From Mycobacterium sp. SMC-2 (GTDB taxonomy: Bacteria > Actinomycetota > Actinomycetes > Mycobacteriales > Mycobacteriaceae): a stretch of 64,000 bases of DNA. The stretch covers positions 3,720,001 through 3,784,000 of the forward strand of contig NZ_CP079863.1 in the NCBI RefSeq assembly GCF_025263485.1. The letters run 5' to 3'. The stretch's first letter is position 1; every line of letters begins with the position of its first letter. Under the pieces are notes generated by a model. The model did no database searches. It had not been told where the DNA came from and worked only from the letters and a program-made list of their open reading frames with translations. Both the position numbers and the translations under genes were made by a program. Below, in pieces: positions 1-9,624 of this stretch.

Positions 1-485
1 TCGTCACGGTGTTGGTGGTCGCGGGCGCCGGCGCCACCGCCATGTGTGCCGATCTGGGCGCACGCACCATCCGCGAAGAACTCGATGCGCTGCGGGTGAT
101 GGGCATCAACCCCATTCAAGCCCTGGCCGTACCCCGCGTGCTGGCGGCCACGACGGTGTCGCTGGCCCTGAGTTCGGTGGTGACTGCGACGGGTCTCATC
201 GGCGCGTTCTTTTGCTCCGTATTTCTCATGCACGTCTCGGCGGGTGCGTGGGTGACGGGTCTGACCACCCTTACCCACACCGTCGATGTCATCATCTCGA
301 TGATCAAGGCGACGCTATTCGGGCTGATGGCGGGCCTGATCGCGTGCTACAAGGGCATGTCGGTCGACGGCGGCCCGGCCGGCGTCGGCAGAGCGGTGAA
401 CGAGACCGTGGTGTTCGCCTTCATAGTCTTGTTCGTCATCAACATCATCGTCACCGCCGTCGGCATGCCGTTCATGGTGTCGTGA
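1..485 (+). CDS. yrbE3A: YrbE3A, mce permease (5' end missing)
   Basis: The frame is open from the window edge to the TGA at 483-485, so about 160 C-terminal residues are seen and the start lies upstream. It is an MlaE-type permease: the conserved EELDAL segment follows a glycine/alanine-rich stretch, then come hydrophobic helices and the C-terminal GGPAGVGRAV motif. YrbE proteins pair as A and B to form the membrane channel of Mce lipid importers, energised by a separate ATPase (MceG/Mkl, not in this window). The next gene starts 10 bases on. Assignment to the mce3 type rests on the downstream Mce and accessory genes. Confidence 0.85.
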   Translation, partial: VTVLVVAGAGATAMCADLGARTIREELDALRVMGINPIQALAVPRVLAATTVSLALSSVVTATGLIGAFFCSVFLMHVSAGAWVTGLTTLTHTVDVIISMIKATLFGLMAGLIACYKGMSVDGGPAGVGRAVNETVVFAFIVLFVINIIVTAVGMPFMVS

Positions 486-494
486 GGTGAACCG

Positions 495-1346
495 ATGACG
501 GTCAGTGTTCCCAGCAGCCCCATACGGTTGCAGCGTATGGCGAAAACCGCTGTGGGCGAATGGGTCCGGATGGGATCACAGGTACGCTTCTATGCCAGCG
601 CCATCGCCGGAATTCCGGATGCCGTCATGCGCTACCGCGGCGAGCTGCTGCGGGTGATTGCGCAAATGGGTTTGGGCGTAGGGACTCTCGCGGTGATCGG
701 CGGAACGGTGGTCATCGTCGGGTTCCTGGCCATGACCACCGGTGCGATCGTGGCGGTGCAAGGCTACAACCAGTTCGCTTCCGTGGGCGTGGAGGCGCTA
801 ACCGGCTTCGCGTCCGCCTTTTTCAACACCCGCGAGATTCAACCCGGAACCGTCATGGTCGCGCTGGCCGCCACCGTCGGTGCCGGCGCCACGGCGCAGC
901 TGGGGGCGATGCGGATCAACGAGGAAATCGATGCGCTCGAGGTGATTGGGATCCGCAGCGTCAGCTATCTGGCGAGCACCCGGGTAGTGGCCGGGGTGGT
1001 CGTGGCGGTCCCGCTCTTTTGCGTGGGCCTGATGACCGCATACCTGGCCGCACGCCTCGGCACCACGGCGGTTTATGGGCAGGGGTCCGGCGTGTACGAC
1101 CACTACTTCAACACCTTCCTCCGCCCGACCGATGTGCTCTGGTCGTCGTTCGAAGTCGTTGTGGTCGCCCTCTTGATCATGCTGGTGTGCACCTATTACG
1201 GGTACACCGCGCACGGCGGGCCCGCCGGGGTGGGCGAAGCCGTCGGCCGGGCCGTGCGCGCCTCGATGGTCCTCGCGTCGATCGCGATAGTCGTCATGAC
1301 GCTCGCAATCTATGGCCAATCCCCGAACTTCCACCTGGCGAGCTAG
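495..1346 (+). CDS. yrbE3B: YrbE3B, mce permease
   Basis: A 283-residue integral membrane protein of the MlaE/YrbE family, the second half of the Mce importer permease. Strong hydrophobic segments occur near residues 55-85, 120-135, 155-185 and 215-280. The family motif EEIDAL is at residues 143-148 and GGPAGVGEAVG is near the C-terminus. ATG at 495 is preceded by GAGGTGA as ribosome site, 10 bases after the YrbE3A stop. Mce3A follows after 4 bases, so the genes are co-transcribed. The length is usual for the family. Confidence 0.93.
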   Translation: MTVSVPSSPIRLQRMAKTAVGEWVRMGSQVRFYASAIAGIPDAVMRYRGELLRVIAQMGLGVGTLAVIGGTVVIVGFLAMTTGAIVAVQGYNQFASVGVEALTGFASAFFNTREIQPGTVMVALAATVGAGATAQLGAMRINEEIDALEVIGIRSVSYLASTRVVAGVVVAVPLFCVGLMTAYLAARLGTTAVYGQGSGVYDHYFNTFLRPTDVLWSSFEVVVVALLIMLVCTYYGYTAHGGPAGVGEAVGRAVRASMVLASIAIVVMTLAIYGQSPNFHLAS

Positions 1347-1350
1347 TGAC

Positions 1351-2709
1351 ATGAGTCGCGGACCGACTGCGCGCCGTCTGCACGACGGTTGGTGGACGCT
1401 GATCCTGTTCGCGGCAGTCGGCGTGGTTGCCCTCGTGACGGCGATGTCCTTCGGCGGCACACTGCGGTCCTACGTCCCGGTGACGCTGACCGCGGACCGC
1501 TCCGGGCTGGTAATGGACACCGGCGCCAAAGTCATGATGCGCGGCGTGCAGGTCGGCAGGGTCAGCCAGATCCGCGACGACAAGAATGGAACCAGCCTCA
1601 GGCTGGAGATCGAGCCCGACCAAATCCGTTATATCCCTGCCAATGTCGAGGCACAGATCAGCGCCACCACCGCGTTCGGCGCGAAGTTCGTCGACCTGGT
1701 GGTACCGCAGAAGCCGAGCCGTTCCCGGCTGTCCGCCGGGGCCGTGCTGCATTCGAAAAACGTCAGCACCGAGATCAACACCGTCTTCGAGAACGTCGTC
1801 GACTTACTCAGCATGGTCGATCCGCTCAAATTGAACGCGGTGCTGACGGCGGTGGCCGATGCCGTACGGGGGCAAGGTGAACGGATAGGCAGGGCGGGCG
1901 CCGACCTCAACCAGGTGCTGCGGGCACTCAACGCGCGCAGCGAAACGATTCGCCAAGACTGGAGATCCCTCAAGAACTTCAGCGACACCTATGGCGCCGC
2001 CGCTCAAGACATCGTGACGATCCTCAACGCCGTGAGCACGACGAGCACCACCGTCGTGAATCACTCAAAGCAGCTGGACGCCCTGCTGCTCAACGCGATT
2101 GGCTTGTCGAATTCCGGAGCCAATCTGCTCGGGTACAGCAGGAACAATCTCGTCACTTCGGTCAACACCCTCGAGCCGACCACGAACCTTCTACTCAAAT
2201 ACAACCCCGAGTACACCTGCTTCCTGCAGGGCACCAAGTGGTATCTCGACAACGGCGGCTATTCCGCATGGGGTGGCGCCGACGGCCGAACGCTGCAACT
2301 CGATGTCGCGCTGTTGTTGGGCAACGACCCCTATGCCTATCCCGACAACCTGCCACTTGTCGCGGCCAAGGGCGGCCCCGGCGGAAGGCCGGGTTGTGGG
2401 TCCCTACCGGATGCCACGAAGAACTTCCCGGTGCGCGAGCTCGTCACCAACACGGGGTGGGGAACCGGGCTCGATATCAGGCCCAATCCCGGCATCGGGC
2501 ATCCGTGCTGGGCCGATTACTTCCCGGTGACGCGCGCCGTGCCCAAGCCACCCTCGATCCGGCAATGCATTCCCGGGCCGGCAATCGGCCCGAATCCCGG
2601 GGGCCCACCGTATGGCGCGGCGCTGTATGGCCCGGGCGGAGTGCCGCTGTGGCCGGGAACACCGCCGGCCCCACCGCCGGCCGAACCCGGGCCGGCGCCA
2701 CCACCGTAA
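1351..2709 (+). CDS. mce3A: Mce3A, MCE-family lipid-binding protein
   Basis: A 452-residue Mce subunit: short cytoplasmic N-terminus, one transmembrane anchor (about residues 14-34, beginning WWTLILF), an MCE/MlaD domain (about 38-115), a long helical region, and a C-terminal tail rich in Pro, Gly and Ala. The six MceA-F subunits form a periplasmic tunnel that carries lipids to the YrbE permease. ATG at 1351 was preferred to an upstream in-frame ATG at 1312, which lies inside yrbE3B. From memory the segment around YTCFLQGTKWYLDNGG matches M. tuberculosis Mce3A closely. The Pro-rich tail seems longer than there. Confidence 0.93.
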   Translation: MSRGPTARRLHDGWWTLILFAAVGVVALVTAMSFGGTLRSYVPVTLTADRSGLVMDTGAKVMMRGVQVGRVSQIRDDKNGTSLRLEIEPDQIRYIPANVEAQISATTAFGAKFVDLVVPQKPSRSRLSAGAVLHSKNVSTEINTVFENVVDLLSMVDPLKLNAVLTAVADAVRGQGERIGRAGADLNQVLRALNARSETIRQDWRSLKNFSDTYGAAAQDIVTILNAVSTTSTTVVNHSKQLDALLLNAIGLSNSGANLLGYSRNNLVTSVNTLEPTTNLLLKYNPEYTCFLQGTKWYLDNGGYSAWGGADGRTLQLDVALLLGNDPYAYPDNLPLVAAKGGPGGRPGCGSLPDATKNFPVRELVTNTGWGTGLDIRPNPGIGHPCWADYFPVTRAVPKPPSIRQCIPGPAIGPNPGGPPYGAALYGPGGVPLWPGTPPAPPPAEPGPAPPP

Positions 2710-2748
2710 TTGGCAACACACCCACCAAAGACCAAGCAGGAGAGGGAC

Positions 2749-3777
2749 ATGCAGAAGAACCTGAACGGCGTCGCGGTGCGCCTCGGTGTCTTCCTGACGG
2801 TTTGCCTGCTGACCGCGGCCCTGCTGGTTGCCGTTTTCGGGGAAGTGCGGTTCGGCGACGGCACGACGTACTACGCCGAGTTCACCAACGTGTCCAACCT
2901 CAGGGAGGGCAAGCTGGTCCGCATCGCCGGCGTTGAAGTCGGCAAGGTCGAGAACATCTCCATCAACCCGGACGCGACCGTGCGCGTCGAGTTCACCGCC
3001 GACAACTCAGTCACCCTCACGCAAGGCACACGGGCGGTGATCCGGTACGACAACCTTTTCGGCGACCGCTATCTCGCGCTGGAAGATGGACCCGGAGGTC
3101 TCGCCGCCCTTGCTCCGCGGCAAACAATTCCGCTGAACCGCACCAAACCGGCCCTGGACCTCGACGCCCTGATCGGCGGCTTCAAGCCACTGTTTCGCGC
3201 ACTGAACCCCGATCAGGTCAACGCGCTCAGCGAACAGCTGCTGCAGACGTTGCAAGGACAGGGCCCCACGATCGCGTCATTTCTGAATCAGGCCGCGGCC
3301 GTAACCAATACATTGGCGGACCGCGATCAGCTCATCGGGCAGGTGGTCGACAACCTCAACGTGGTGCTGGGTTCGCTCGGGGACCAGAGCGATCGGCTGG
3401 ACAAAGCGGTGACATCGTTATCTCAGTTGGTGCACGGGCTCGCCGAACGCAAGACCGACATCTCGAATGCGGTGGCCTACACGAATGCGGCCACCGGATC
3501 CATCACCGACCTGCTGGCGCGAGCCCGTGCTCCGTTTTCGAAGGTGGTTCACGAGACCGATCGGGTCGCGGACATCGCCCTCGCCGACCACGACTATCTC
3601 GACAATCTGCTCAACACGCTGCCGGACAAGTACCAGGCGCTGGTCCGCCAGGGTATGTATGGCGACTTCTTCGCGTTCTACCTGTGCGATGTCGTGCTCA
3701 AGGTCAACGGCAAGGGAGGTCAGCCCGTGTACATCAAGGTGGCCGGCCAGGCTACCGGGCGGTGCGCACCGAAATGA
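2749..3777 (+). CDS. mce3B: Mce3B, MCE-family protein
   Basis: A 342-residue Mce subunit with an N-terminal anchor helix (about residues 8-30), an MCE domain (about 38-115, containing VGKVENISI) and a helical C-terminal region without a Pro-rich tail, as is usual for MceB. ATG at 2749 follows CAGGAGAGG, a good ribosome site. An in-frame TTG at 2710 has none and is rejected. The 39-base gap from mce3A is the longest between adjacent mce genes here. Its stop overlaps the start of mce3C. Confidence 0.93.
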   Translation: MQKNLNGVAVRLGVFLTVCLLTAALLVAVFGEVRFGDGTTYYAEFTNVSNLREGKLVRIAGVEVGKVENISINPDATVRVEFTADNSVTLTQGTRAVIRYDNLFGDRYLALEDGPGGLAALAPRQTIPLNRTKPALDLDALIGGFKPLFRALNPDQVNALSEQLLQTLQGQGPTIASFLNQAAAVTNTLADRDQLIGQVVDNLNVVLGSLGDQSDRLDKAVTSLSQLVHGLAERKTDISNAVAYTNAATGSITDLLARARAPFSKVVHETDRVADIALADHDYLDNLLNTLPDKYQALVRQGMYGDFFAFYLCDVVLKVNGKGGQPVYIKVAGQATGRCAPK

Positions 3778-5045
3778 GATCACACGCGGAACGCAAGCGG
3801 CTGATCATCGGCGCCTTCGGCATCGCGACCATCGCCGGACTTGTCTTGGCCGCCTTGCAATTTCAGAATCTTCCCTTTCTCGATCACGGTAAGAGCGTCT
3901 CGGCCTATTTCGCCGACGCAGGTGGGCTGCGCACCGACAACACCGTAGAAGTCTCGGGCTATCCGGTGGGGAAGGTCTCCAGCATCGAACTCGATGGGCC
4001 CGGTGTGCTGGTGAAGTTCCACATTGACAACAACATTCGACTCGGAAGCCGCACCGAGGTGGCAATCAAGACCAAGGGGCTGTTAGGCAGCAAGTTCCTT
4101 GACGTCATACCCCGTGGCGAGGGCCGGCTCGACGGACCCATCCCGATCGAGCGGACGATGTCGCCCTACCAGCTGCCCGATGCGCTGGGCGACCTGGCCA
4201 GCACGATCAGCGGGCTGAACACCAACCAGCTGTCGGAATCGCTGGACACGATGGCGCAAACCTTTGCCGATACGCCGGGGGATTTCCGCAACGCGATGAA
4301 AGGCGTGTCCCGGCTTGCCCAAACGCTCGACGAGCGCGACAGCCAACTACGTGGACTGCTCGACAACGCCGCCAAAGCGACGGGAGTCCTGGCCAAGCGC
4401 ACCGACCAGATCGTCACCCTGGTACACGCCACCAACGCGCTGTTGGCGCAGCTGCGGACGCAAAGCGCTGCCCTGGACCAGCTCTGGACCAACATCTCGT
4501 CGGTGTCACGGCAATTGCAGGGCTTCATCGCCGAGAACCGACAGCAGCTGAGACCGGCGCTGGACAAGCTCAACGGGGTGTTGGCCATCATCGAAAACCG
4601 CAAGGAACGGGTGCGGCAGGCTATCCCGCTGATCAACTCCTACGTCATGTCGCTCGGCGAATCACTTTCGTCTGGCCCGTTCTTCAAGGCCTACGTGGTG
4701 AATCTGCTGCCCGGCCAATTCGTGCAGCCGTTCATCAGCGCCGCGTTCTCCGACCTGGGGCTGGACCCGGCCACATTGCTCCCCTCGCAGCTGACTGACC
4801 CGCCGACCGGCCAACCCGGAACTCCGGCGTTGCCGGTCCCATACCCGCGGACAGGCCAGGGTGGCGATCCGCGGTTGAACCTGCCCGACGCGATCACCGG
4901 CAATCCCGGTGACCGTCCATGCGGGTTGCCGGGCATGCCGATGCCCGGGCCCGGCTGCTACCCCTACCGGGAGCCGCCGCCCGCCCCGCCGCCCGGCGGT
5001 CCACCACCCGGGCCGCCCGCGCAACAGCCCGGAGGGAACCCGTGA
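3774..5045 (+). CDS. mce3C: Mce3C, MCE-family protein
   Basis: A 423-residue Mce subunit. The ATG at 3774 overlaps the mce3B stop in an ATGA arrangement, which fixes the start against an upstream GTG at 3684 inside mce3B. An anchor helix lies at about residues 10-28, the MCE domain at about 35-115, and a helical region to about 330. The last 80 residues are rich in Pro and Gly, ending in runs of APPPG and GPP, typical for exposed MceC tails. It is one of six subunits of the lipid tunnel. Confidence 0.93.
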   Translation: MRSHAERKRLIIGAFGIATIAGLVLAALQFQNLPFLDHGKSVSAYFADAGGLRTDNTVEVSGYPVGKVSSIELDGPGVLVKFHIDNNIRLGSRTEVAIKTKGLLGSKFLDVIPRGEGRLDGPIPIERTMSPYQLPDALGDLASTISGLNTNQLSESLDTMAQTFADTPGDFRNAMKGVSRLAQTLDERDSQLRGLLDNAAKATGVLAKRTDQIVTLVHATNALLAQLRTQSAALDQLWTNISSVSRQLQGFIAENRQQLRPALDKLNGVLAIIENRKERVRQAIPLINSYVMSLGESLSSGPFFKAYVVNLLPGQFVQPFISAAFSDLGLDPATLLPSQLTDPPTGQPGTPALPVPYPRTGQGGDPRLNLPDAITGNPGDRPCGLPGMPMPGPGCYPYREPPPAPPPGGPPPGPPAQQPGGNP

Positions 5046-6343
5046 CGACCAAGCTGCTGCGTTCCCGGTCCGCGCTGGCGACCACCCTCATCCTGGTGCT
5101 CGTCGCGGGCGTCGTCGTCGCGCTGCGAACCGCGGGCGAGGCCGCCCGCTCCGTCGTGGTCGCGTACTTCGACAACAGCAACGGGGTGTTCGCCGGTGAC
5201 GACGTGCGCATCCGGGGTGTACCGGTCGGCAAGATACTCAAGATCGAACCGCAGCCGCTGCGGGCCAAAATCTCGTTCTCGTTCGACCGCAGGTACAAGG
5301 TCCCTGCGAATGCCAAGGCCGTGATCCTGTCACCGCAACTCGTGACCGGCCGGGCCATCCAGTTGACCCCGCCGTACACGGGCGGGCCCACCATGGGCGA
5401 TGGCGCGGTCATCCCGCAGGACCGCACCGCGGTGCCCGTCGAATGGGATGACCTTCGTGCACAACTTCAGCGGTTGACCGAGTTGTTGAAGCCCACCCGG
5501 CCAGGCGGGGTCAGCACGCTCGGTGCGTTGATCAATACCGCCGCCGACAACCTGCGCGGGCAAGGACCCACGATCCGGGACACCATTATCAAACTGTCGC
5601 AGGCCGTTTCGGCGCTCGGCGACCACAGCAAGGACATCTTCTCCACCCTGAAGAATCTGTCGGTACTGGTTACCGCGCTCCACGACAGTGCCGATCTGCT
5701 CGAGCAACTGAACCACAACCTTTCCGCGGTCTCGGCCGTGCTGGCCGACGACCCGAACAAGGTCGCCCAAGCGGCCGAAGACCTCAACGCGGTCGTCGGC
5801 GACGTGCAGAGCTTCGCCGCCGAGAACCGCGAGGCGATCGGCACCGCGTCGGACAAGCTCACGTCGATCAGCAACACGCTGGTAGCCAGCCTCGGCGACA
5901 TCAAACAGACACTGCACATCAGCCCGACGGTGCTGCAGAACTTCAACAACATCTTTGAACCCGCCAACGGATCCCTAACCGGGGCCCTGGCGGGAAATAA
6001 CATGGCCAACCCAATCGCCTTCTTGTGCGGAGCGATTCAGGCCGCGTCTCGATTGGGAGGCGAGCAAGCGGCGAAGCTCTGCGTGCAGTACATGGCGCCG
6101 ATTGTGAAGAACCGCCAATACAACTATCCGCCGATAGGGGAGAACCTCTTCGTGGGCGCCCAGGCCAGGCCCAACGAGGTCACCTACAGCGAGGACTGGA
6201 TGCGTCCCGACTACGTTCCGCCAGCGGGCGATTCGCCCCCCGCGGCCCCGCCGGCTCCCGACACGCCGGCGAGTGCGACCGTAGCGACCGATCCCGCTGC
6301 CGGTCTGCGCGGCCTGATGACGCCGCCGGGAGGTGGCTCGTGA
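5042..6343 (+). CDS. mce3D: Mce3D, MCE-family protein
   Basis: A 433-residue Mce subunit. GTG at 5042 overlaps the mce3C stop (GTGA), so translation is probably coupled; the upstream in-frame start at 4919 lies within mce3C. An anchor helix occupies about residues 10-30, followed by the MCE domain (about 36-115, with VGKILKIEPQ) and a long helical stretch that probably forms the tunnel wall. A Pro/Ala-rich C-terminal segment begins after about residue 385. The product is envelope-anchored and works with the other Mce3 subunits. Confidence 0.93.
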   Translation: MTTKLLRSRSALATTLILVLVAGVVVALRTAGEAARSVVVAYFDNSNGVFAGDDVRIRGVPVGKILKIEPQPLRAKISFSFDRRYKVPANAKAVILSPQLVTGRAIQLTPPYTGGPTMGDGAVIPQDRTAVPVEWDDLRAQLQRLTELLKPTRPGGVSTLGALINTAADNLRGQGPTIRDTIIKLSQAVSALGDHSKDIFSTLKNLSVLVTALHDSADLLEQLNHNLSAVSAVLADDPNKVAQAAEDLNAVVGDVQSFAAENREAIGTASDKLTSISNTLVASLGDIKQTLHISPTVLQNFNNIFEPANGSLTGALAGNNMANPIAFLCGAIQAASRLGGEQAAKLCVQYMAPIVKNRQYNYPPIGENLFVGAQARPNEVTYSEDWMRPDYVPPAGDSPPAAPPAPDTPASATVATDPAAGLRGLMTPPGGGS

Positions 6344-7503
6344 AAAGGGTCGTGGGAACCCGCAACTGGCGCCGCTCGGTGGCGAGTCTGCTGGTGATCG
6401 TGACCTGGGCATCCGGCTGCGGCTGGCGCGGCCTGAATTCGCTGCCGCTGCCGGGCACGCAGGGCAACGGACCGGATTCCTATGTGGTGCAAGCCCAGAT
6501 GCCCGATGTCAACAATATTCAGCCGAACTCGCGGGTCCGCGTCGCTGACGTGACGGTCGGGCATGTGACGAAAATCGAACGTCAGGGCTGGCACGCGCTG
6601 GTGACCATGCAACTCAACGGGGATGTCGCCCTGCCCGCCAACGCGACGGCCAAGATCGGTACGACCAGCTTGCTGGGCTCCTACCACATCGAACTCGCCG
6701 CACCGAAAGACGAACCGCCACAGGGAAAGCTACGCAACGGCTCCGTCATTCCGTTGGCACACGGCAGTGCCTATCCGAGCACCGAGCAGACTTTGGCGGC
6801 GCTGTCGCTGGTGCTCAATGGTGGTGGACTGGGCCAGGTCCAGGACATCACCGAGGCATTGAGCACCGCGCTCCGCGGTCGCGAGCAAGACCTGCGCAGC
6901 CTGATCGGGCAGCTGGACGAATTTTCCGCACACCTCAACGACCAGTCCGGTGACATCATCGCGGCCACCGACAGCCTCAACCGACTGGTCGGCAAGTTCG
7001 CCGCCCAGCAACCGGTCCTGGATCGCGCCCTGGCAACTGTCCCCGACGCCCTCGCGGTGCTCAACGCCGAGCGCGACAAGCTCGTTGAGGCCGCAGATCA
7101 GTTGAGCAAGTTCACTGCCCTGACCGTCGATTCGGTCGATAAGACCAAAGCGAACCTGGTCAAGGAACTACGGCAAGTCGGACCGGTGCTCGAGTCGCTC
7201 GCCAATGCCGGTCCGGCCCTGACACGTTCGCTGTCCCTGCTGGCGACCTTCCCGTTTCCGAATGAGACATTCGAGAATTTCCAACGTGGCGACTACGCCA
7301 ACCTGACCGCGATCGTCGACCTCACGCTGAGCCGGATCGACCAGGGACTGTTGACCGGCACCCGGTGGGAGTGCCACCTGACCCAGCTCGAGCTCCAATG
7401 GGGTCGCACCATCGGCCAATTCCCCAGCCCGTGCACCGCCGGCTACCGCGGCACCCCCGGCAATCCGCTTACCACGGCCTATCGCTGGGACCAGGGGCCC
7501 TAG
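6340..7503 (+). CDS. mce3E: Mce3E (LprM-like) lipoprotein
   Basis: A 387-residue Mce subunit of the lipoprotein E class. GTG at 6340 overlaps the mce3D stop. The signal peptide has basic residues (KR, RNWRR), a hydrophobic core and a lipobox ending ASGC, with Cys27 as predicted lipidation site. The MCE domain follows (VGHVTKIERQGWHALV), then a helical region. From memory the sequence right after the cysteine, GWRGLNSLPLPGTQGNGP, is nearly that of M. tuberculosis LprM/Mce3E; this is the strongest reason to call the operon mce3. Confidence 0.94.
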   Translation: MKRVVGTRNWRRSVASLLVIVTWASGCGWRGLNSLPLPGTQGNGPDSYVVQAQMPDVNNIQPNSRVRVADVTVGHVTKIERQGWHALVTMQLNGDVALPANATAKIGTTSLLGSYHIELAAPKDEPPQGKLRNGSVIPLAHGSAYPSTEQTLAALSLVLNGGGLGQVQDITEALSTALRGREQDLRSLIGQLDEFSAHLNDQSGDIIAATDSLNRLVGKFAAQQPVLDRALATVPDALAVLNAERDKLVEAADQLSKFTALTVDSVDKTKANLVKELRQVGPVLESLANAGPALTRSLSLLATFPFPNETFENFQRGDYANLTAIVDLTLSRIDQGLLTGTRWECHLTQLELQWGRTIGQFPSPCTAGYRGTPGNPLTTAYRWDQGP

Positions 7504-8970
7504 ATGTTGCATCTGCCGCGCCGCGTCATTCTGCAATTGGCCATCTTCACCGTGATTGCGATGGCCGTGCTGGCCGTCACTTTCCTGCATTTCGTCAAGC
7601 TGCCCGCCATGTTGTTCGGCGTCGGCCGCTACACGGTGAAGATGGAGCTACCGGAAGCCGGCGGGCTGTATGGGACCGGCAACGTCACCTATCGCGGCTT
7701 TGAAGTGGGCCGGGTGGAATCTGTGCGGCTGACCGACACGGGTGTCCAAGCGGTGCTGTCGCTCAAGTCGGGCATCGATATTCCATCGGACCTCAGGGCA
7801 GAGGTGCACAGCCACACGGCGATCGGCGAATCGTATGTCGAGTTGTTGCCCCGCAACGCCACGTCGCCACCGCTCAGGGACGGCGACGTCATTCCGCTCG
7901 CCGACACATCGGTCCCGCCCGACATCAACGCCCTGCTCAGCGCCGCGAACAATGCTCTGGGGGCCATACCGCACGACAACTTGAAAACGGTCGTCGACGA
8001 ATCGTATATCGCGGTGGGCGGGCTCGGTCCGGAACTCTCGCGGCTGATCATGGGGACGTCGGACCTGGCGACCGATGCCCGCAAGAACCTCGATCCGCTG
8101 GTGGCGCTGATCGACCAATCGCAACCGGTATTGGACTCGCAGACCCGCACATCGGATGAAATCGCCCGGTGGGCATCGCATCTGGCCGCGGTAACCACCG
8201 AATTGCAGACCCACGACGCGGCCGTCGGCGGCGTCGTAGACCAGGGTGGCCCCGCGTTGGGCGAGGTGCGCCAGCTGATCGAACGCGTGCAACCCACCTT
8301 GCCCGTCCTGCTGGCCAACCTCGTCAGCGTCGGCCAAGTCGCACTCACCTACCAAAGCGACATCGAACAGCTGTTGGTGGTGTTCCCGATGGCCATCGGC
8401 GCCGACCAGGCAGGCATCATTGCCAACCTGAACACCAAGCAGGCGTATCGGGGCCAGTATCTGAGCTTCAACCTCAACCTCAACCTGCCGCCGCCGTGCA
8501 CCACCGGATTCCTCCCGGCCCAACAGCGGCGCGTCCCCACGTCCGAGGACTACCCGCGCCGCCCGGCCGGCGACCTGTATTGCCGGGTCCCGCAGGACTC
8601 GCAGCTCAACGTCCGTGGCGCCCGAAACATCCCGTGTGAGACCGTGCCCGGCAAGCGTGCACCCACGGTGAAGTTGTGCGAGAGCAACGAACAGTACGTG
8701 CCACTCAACGACGGCTACAACTGGAAAGGCGACCCCAACGCCACGTTGTCCGGTCAGGGCATCCCCCAACTGCCACCCGGACCGGAGCAGGGGACGGCGG
8801 GCAACCCCGGACCGGGGCCGGCGCCGCCACCCGTCGCCGCAGCCCAGTACGACCCGGCCACCGGCACCTATACCGGACCGGACGGCCGCCAGTACACGCA
8901 ATCCGACCTGGCTCAAACCGCGCCGAAAAACAAGACGTGGCAAACGATGTTGCTGCCCCCGGGGAGCTGA
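7504..8970 (+). CDS. mce3F: Mce3F, MCE-family protein
   Basis: A 488-residue Mce subunit, the last of the six. ATG at 7504 directly follows the TAG of mce3E. The N-terminus has a basic start, an anchor helix (about residues 8-30) and an MCE domain (about 40-118). After a helical region, about the last 180 residues contain cysteines (CTTGF, LYCRV, IPCET, KLCES) and a Pro/Gly-rich stretch ending near a YDPATGTYTGPDGRQY segment, usual for MceF. The following genes encode Mce-associated proteins in the same transcript. Confidence 0.93.
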   Translation: MLHLPRRVILQLAIFTVIAMAVLAVTFLHFVKLPAMLFGVGRYTVKMELPEAGGLYGTGNVTYRGFEVGRVESVRLTDTGVQAVLSLKSGIDIPSDLRAEVHSHTAIGESYVELLPRNATSPPLRDGDVIPLADTSVPPDINALLSAANNALGAIPHDNLKTVVDESYIAVGGLGPELSRLIMGTSDLATDARKNLDPLVALIDQSQPVLDSQTRTSDEIARWASHLAAVTTELQTHDAAVGGVVDQGGPALGEVRQLIERVQPTLPVLLANLVSVGQVALTYQSDIEQLLVVFPMAIGADQAGIIANLNTKQAYRGQYLSFNLNLNLPPPCTTGFLPAQQRRVPTSEDYPRRPAGDLYCRVPQDSQLNVRGARNIPCETVPGKRAPTVKLCESNEQYVPLNDGYNWKGDPNATLSGQGIPQLPPGPEQGTAGNPGPGPAPPPVAAAQYDPATGTYTGPDGRQYTQSDLAQTAPKNKTWQTMLLPPGS

Positions 8971-9015
8971 CGGCGATGCATAACCCACCCAGCACCAATG
9001 TCGAGGGAGAACACC

Positions 9016-9624
9016 ATGTCGGTGACAACTGATCCCGCACCGGCCGTGACGGCCAGCCAGGCCAGCGAGGGCGTCGAGCAACTTGCCGCCGAATCCGGTG
9101 CGGCCGAACCGGTTAACGGCCCGCCGGCCCGGGCGGGAAAAGCCACGCCGGTCCGCCGCGCGCTACTGTTCGGGCTCGCCGCCATCGTCGCCTTGGCGAC
9201 GTTGCTGTGTTGGTTAGGATTTCGTGTCCACCAGTCGCAGCAGGCGCAGGCCCAACGTGATCAATTTCTGCGAGCGGCCAGGCAGGTCGCGCTGAACCTG
9301 ACGACCATCGACTGGCGGCATGCCGACGCCGATGTGCATCGCATCCTGGACAGCGCGACCGGGGAGTTCTACAACGACTTCTCCAAGCGTTCAACTCCAT
9401 TCGTGGAGGTGCTTCAGCAAGCCAAGGCCACCACGGTCGGCACCGTTACCGAAGCGGGGCTGGAGTCGCAAACCCCGGACACAGCCCAGGCGCTGGTGGG
9501 CGTGTCGGTGCAAACGTCCAATGCCGGTGAGGCCGACCCGGTTCCGCGGCTATGGCGAATGCGGATCACGGTCCAGAGGATCGGTGATCAGGTCAAGGTC
9601 TGCAACGTTGGGTTCGTGCAATGA
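9016..9624 (+). CDS. Mce-associated membrane protein (Mam)
   Basis: A 202-residue protein with a cytoplasmic, acidic/alanine-rich N-terminus, one transmembrane helix (about residues 49-69, ending CWLGF) and an extracytoplasmic domain with the NTF2-like Mam fold. Such proteins stabilise Mce complexes. ATG at 9016 is chosen over an in-frame ATG at 8998 because GAGGGAGA lies 6-13 bases before it. It sits 45 bases after mce3F and overlaps the next mam gene by four bases. By position it corresponds to Rv1972 of M. tuberculosis (recalled). Confidence 0.88.
   Translation: MSVTTDPAPAVTASQASEGVEQLAAESGAAEPVNGPPARAGKATPVRRALLFGLAAIVALATLLCWLGFRVHQSQQAQAQRDQFLRAARQVALNLTTIDWRHADADVHRILDSATGEFYNDFSKRSTPFVEVLQQAKATTVGTVTEAGLESQTPDTAQALVGVSVQTSNAGEADPVPRLWRMRITVQRIGDQVKVCNVGFVQ

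Noticed and set aside
7648..9081. A 477-codon open frame opposite mce3F.
   Set aside because: It is a shadow frame; Mce3F on the plus strand has the expected anchor and MCE domain.
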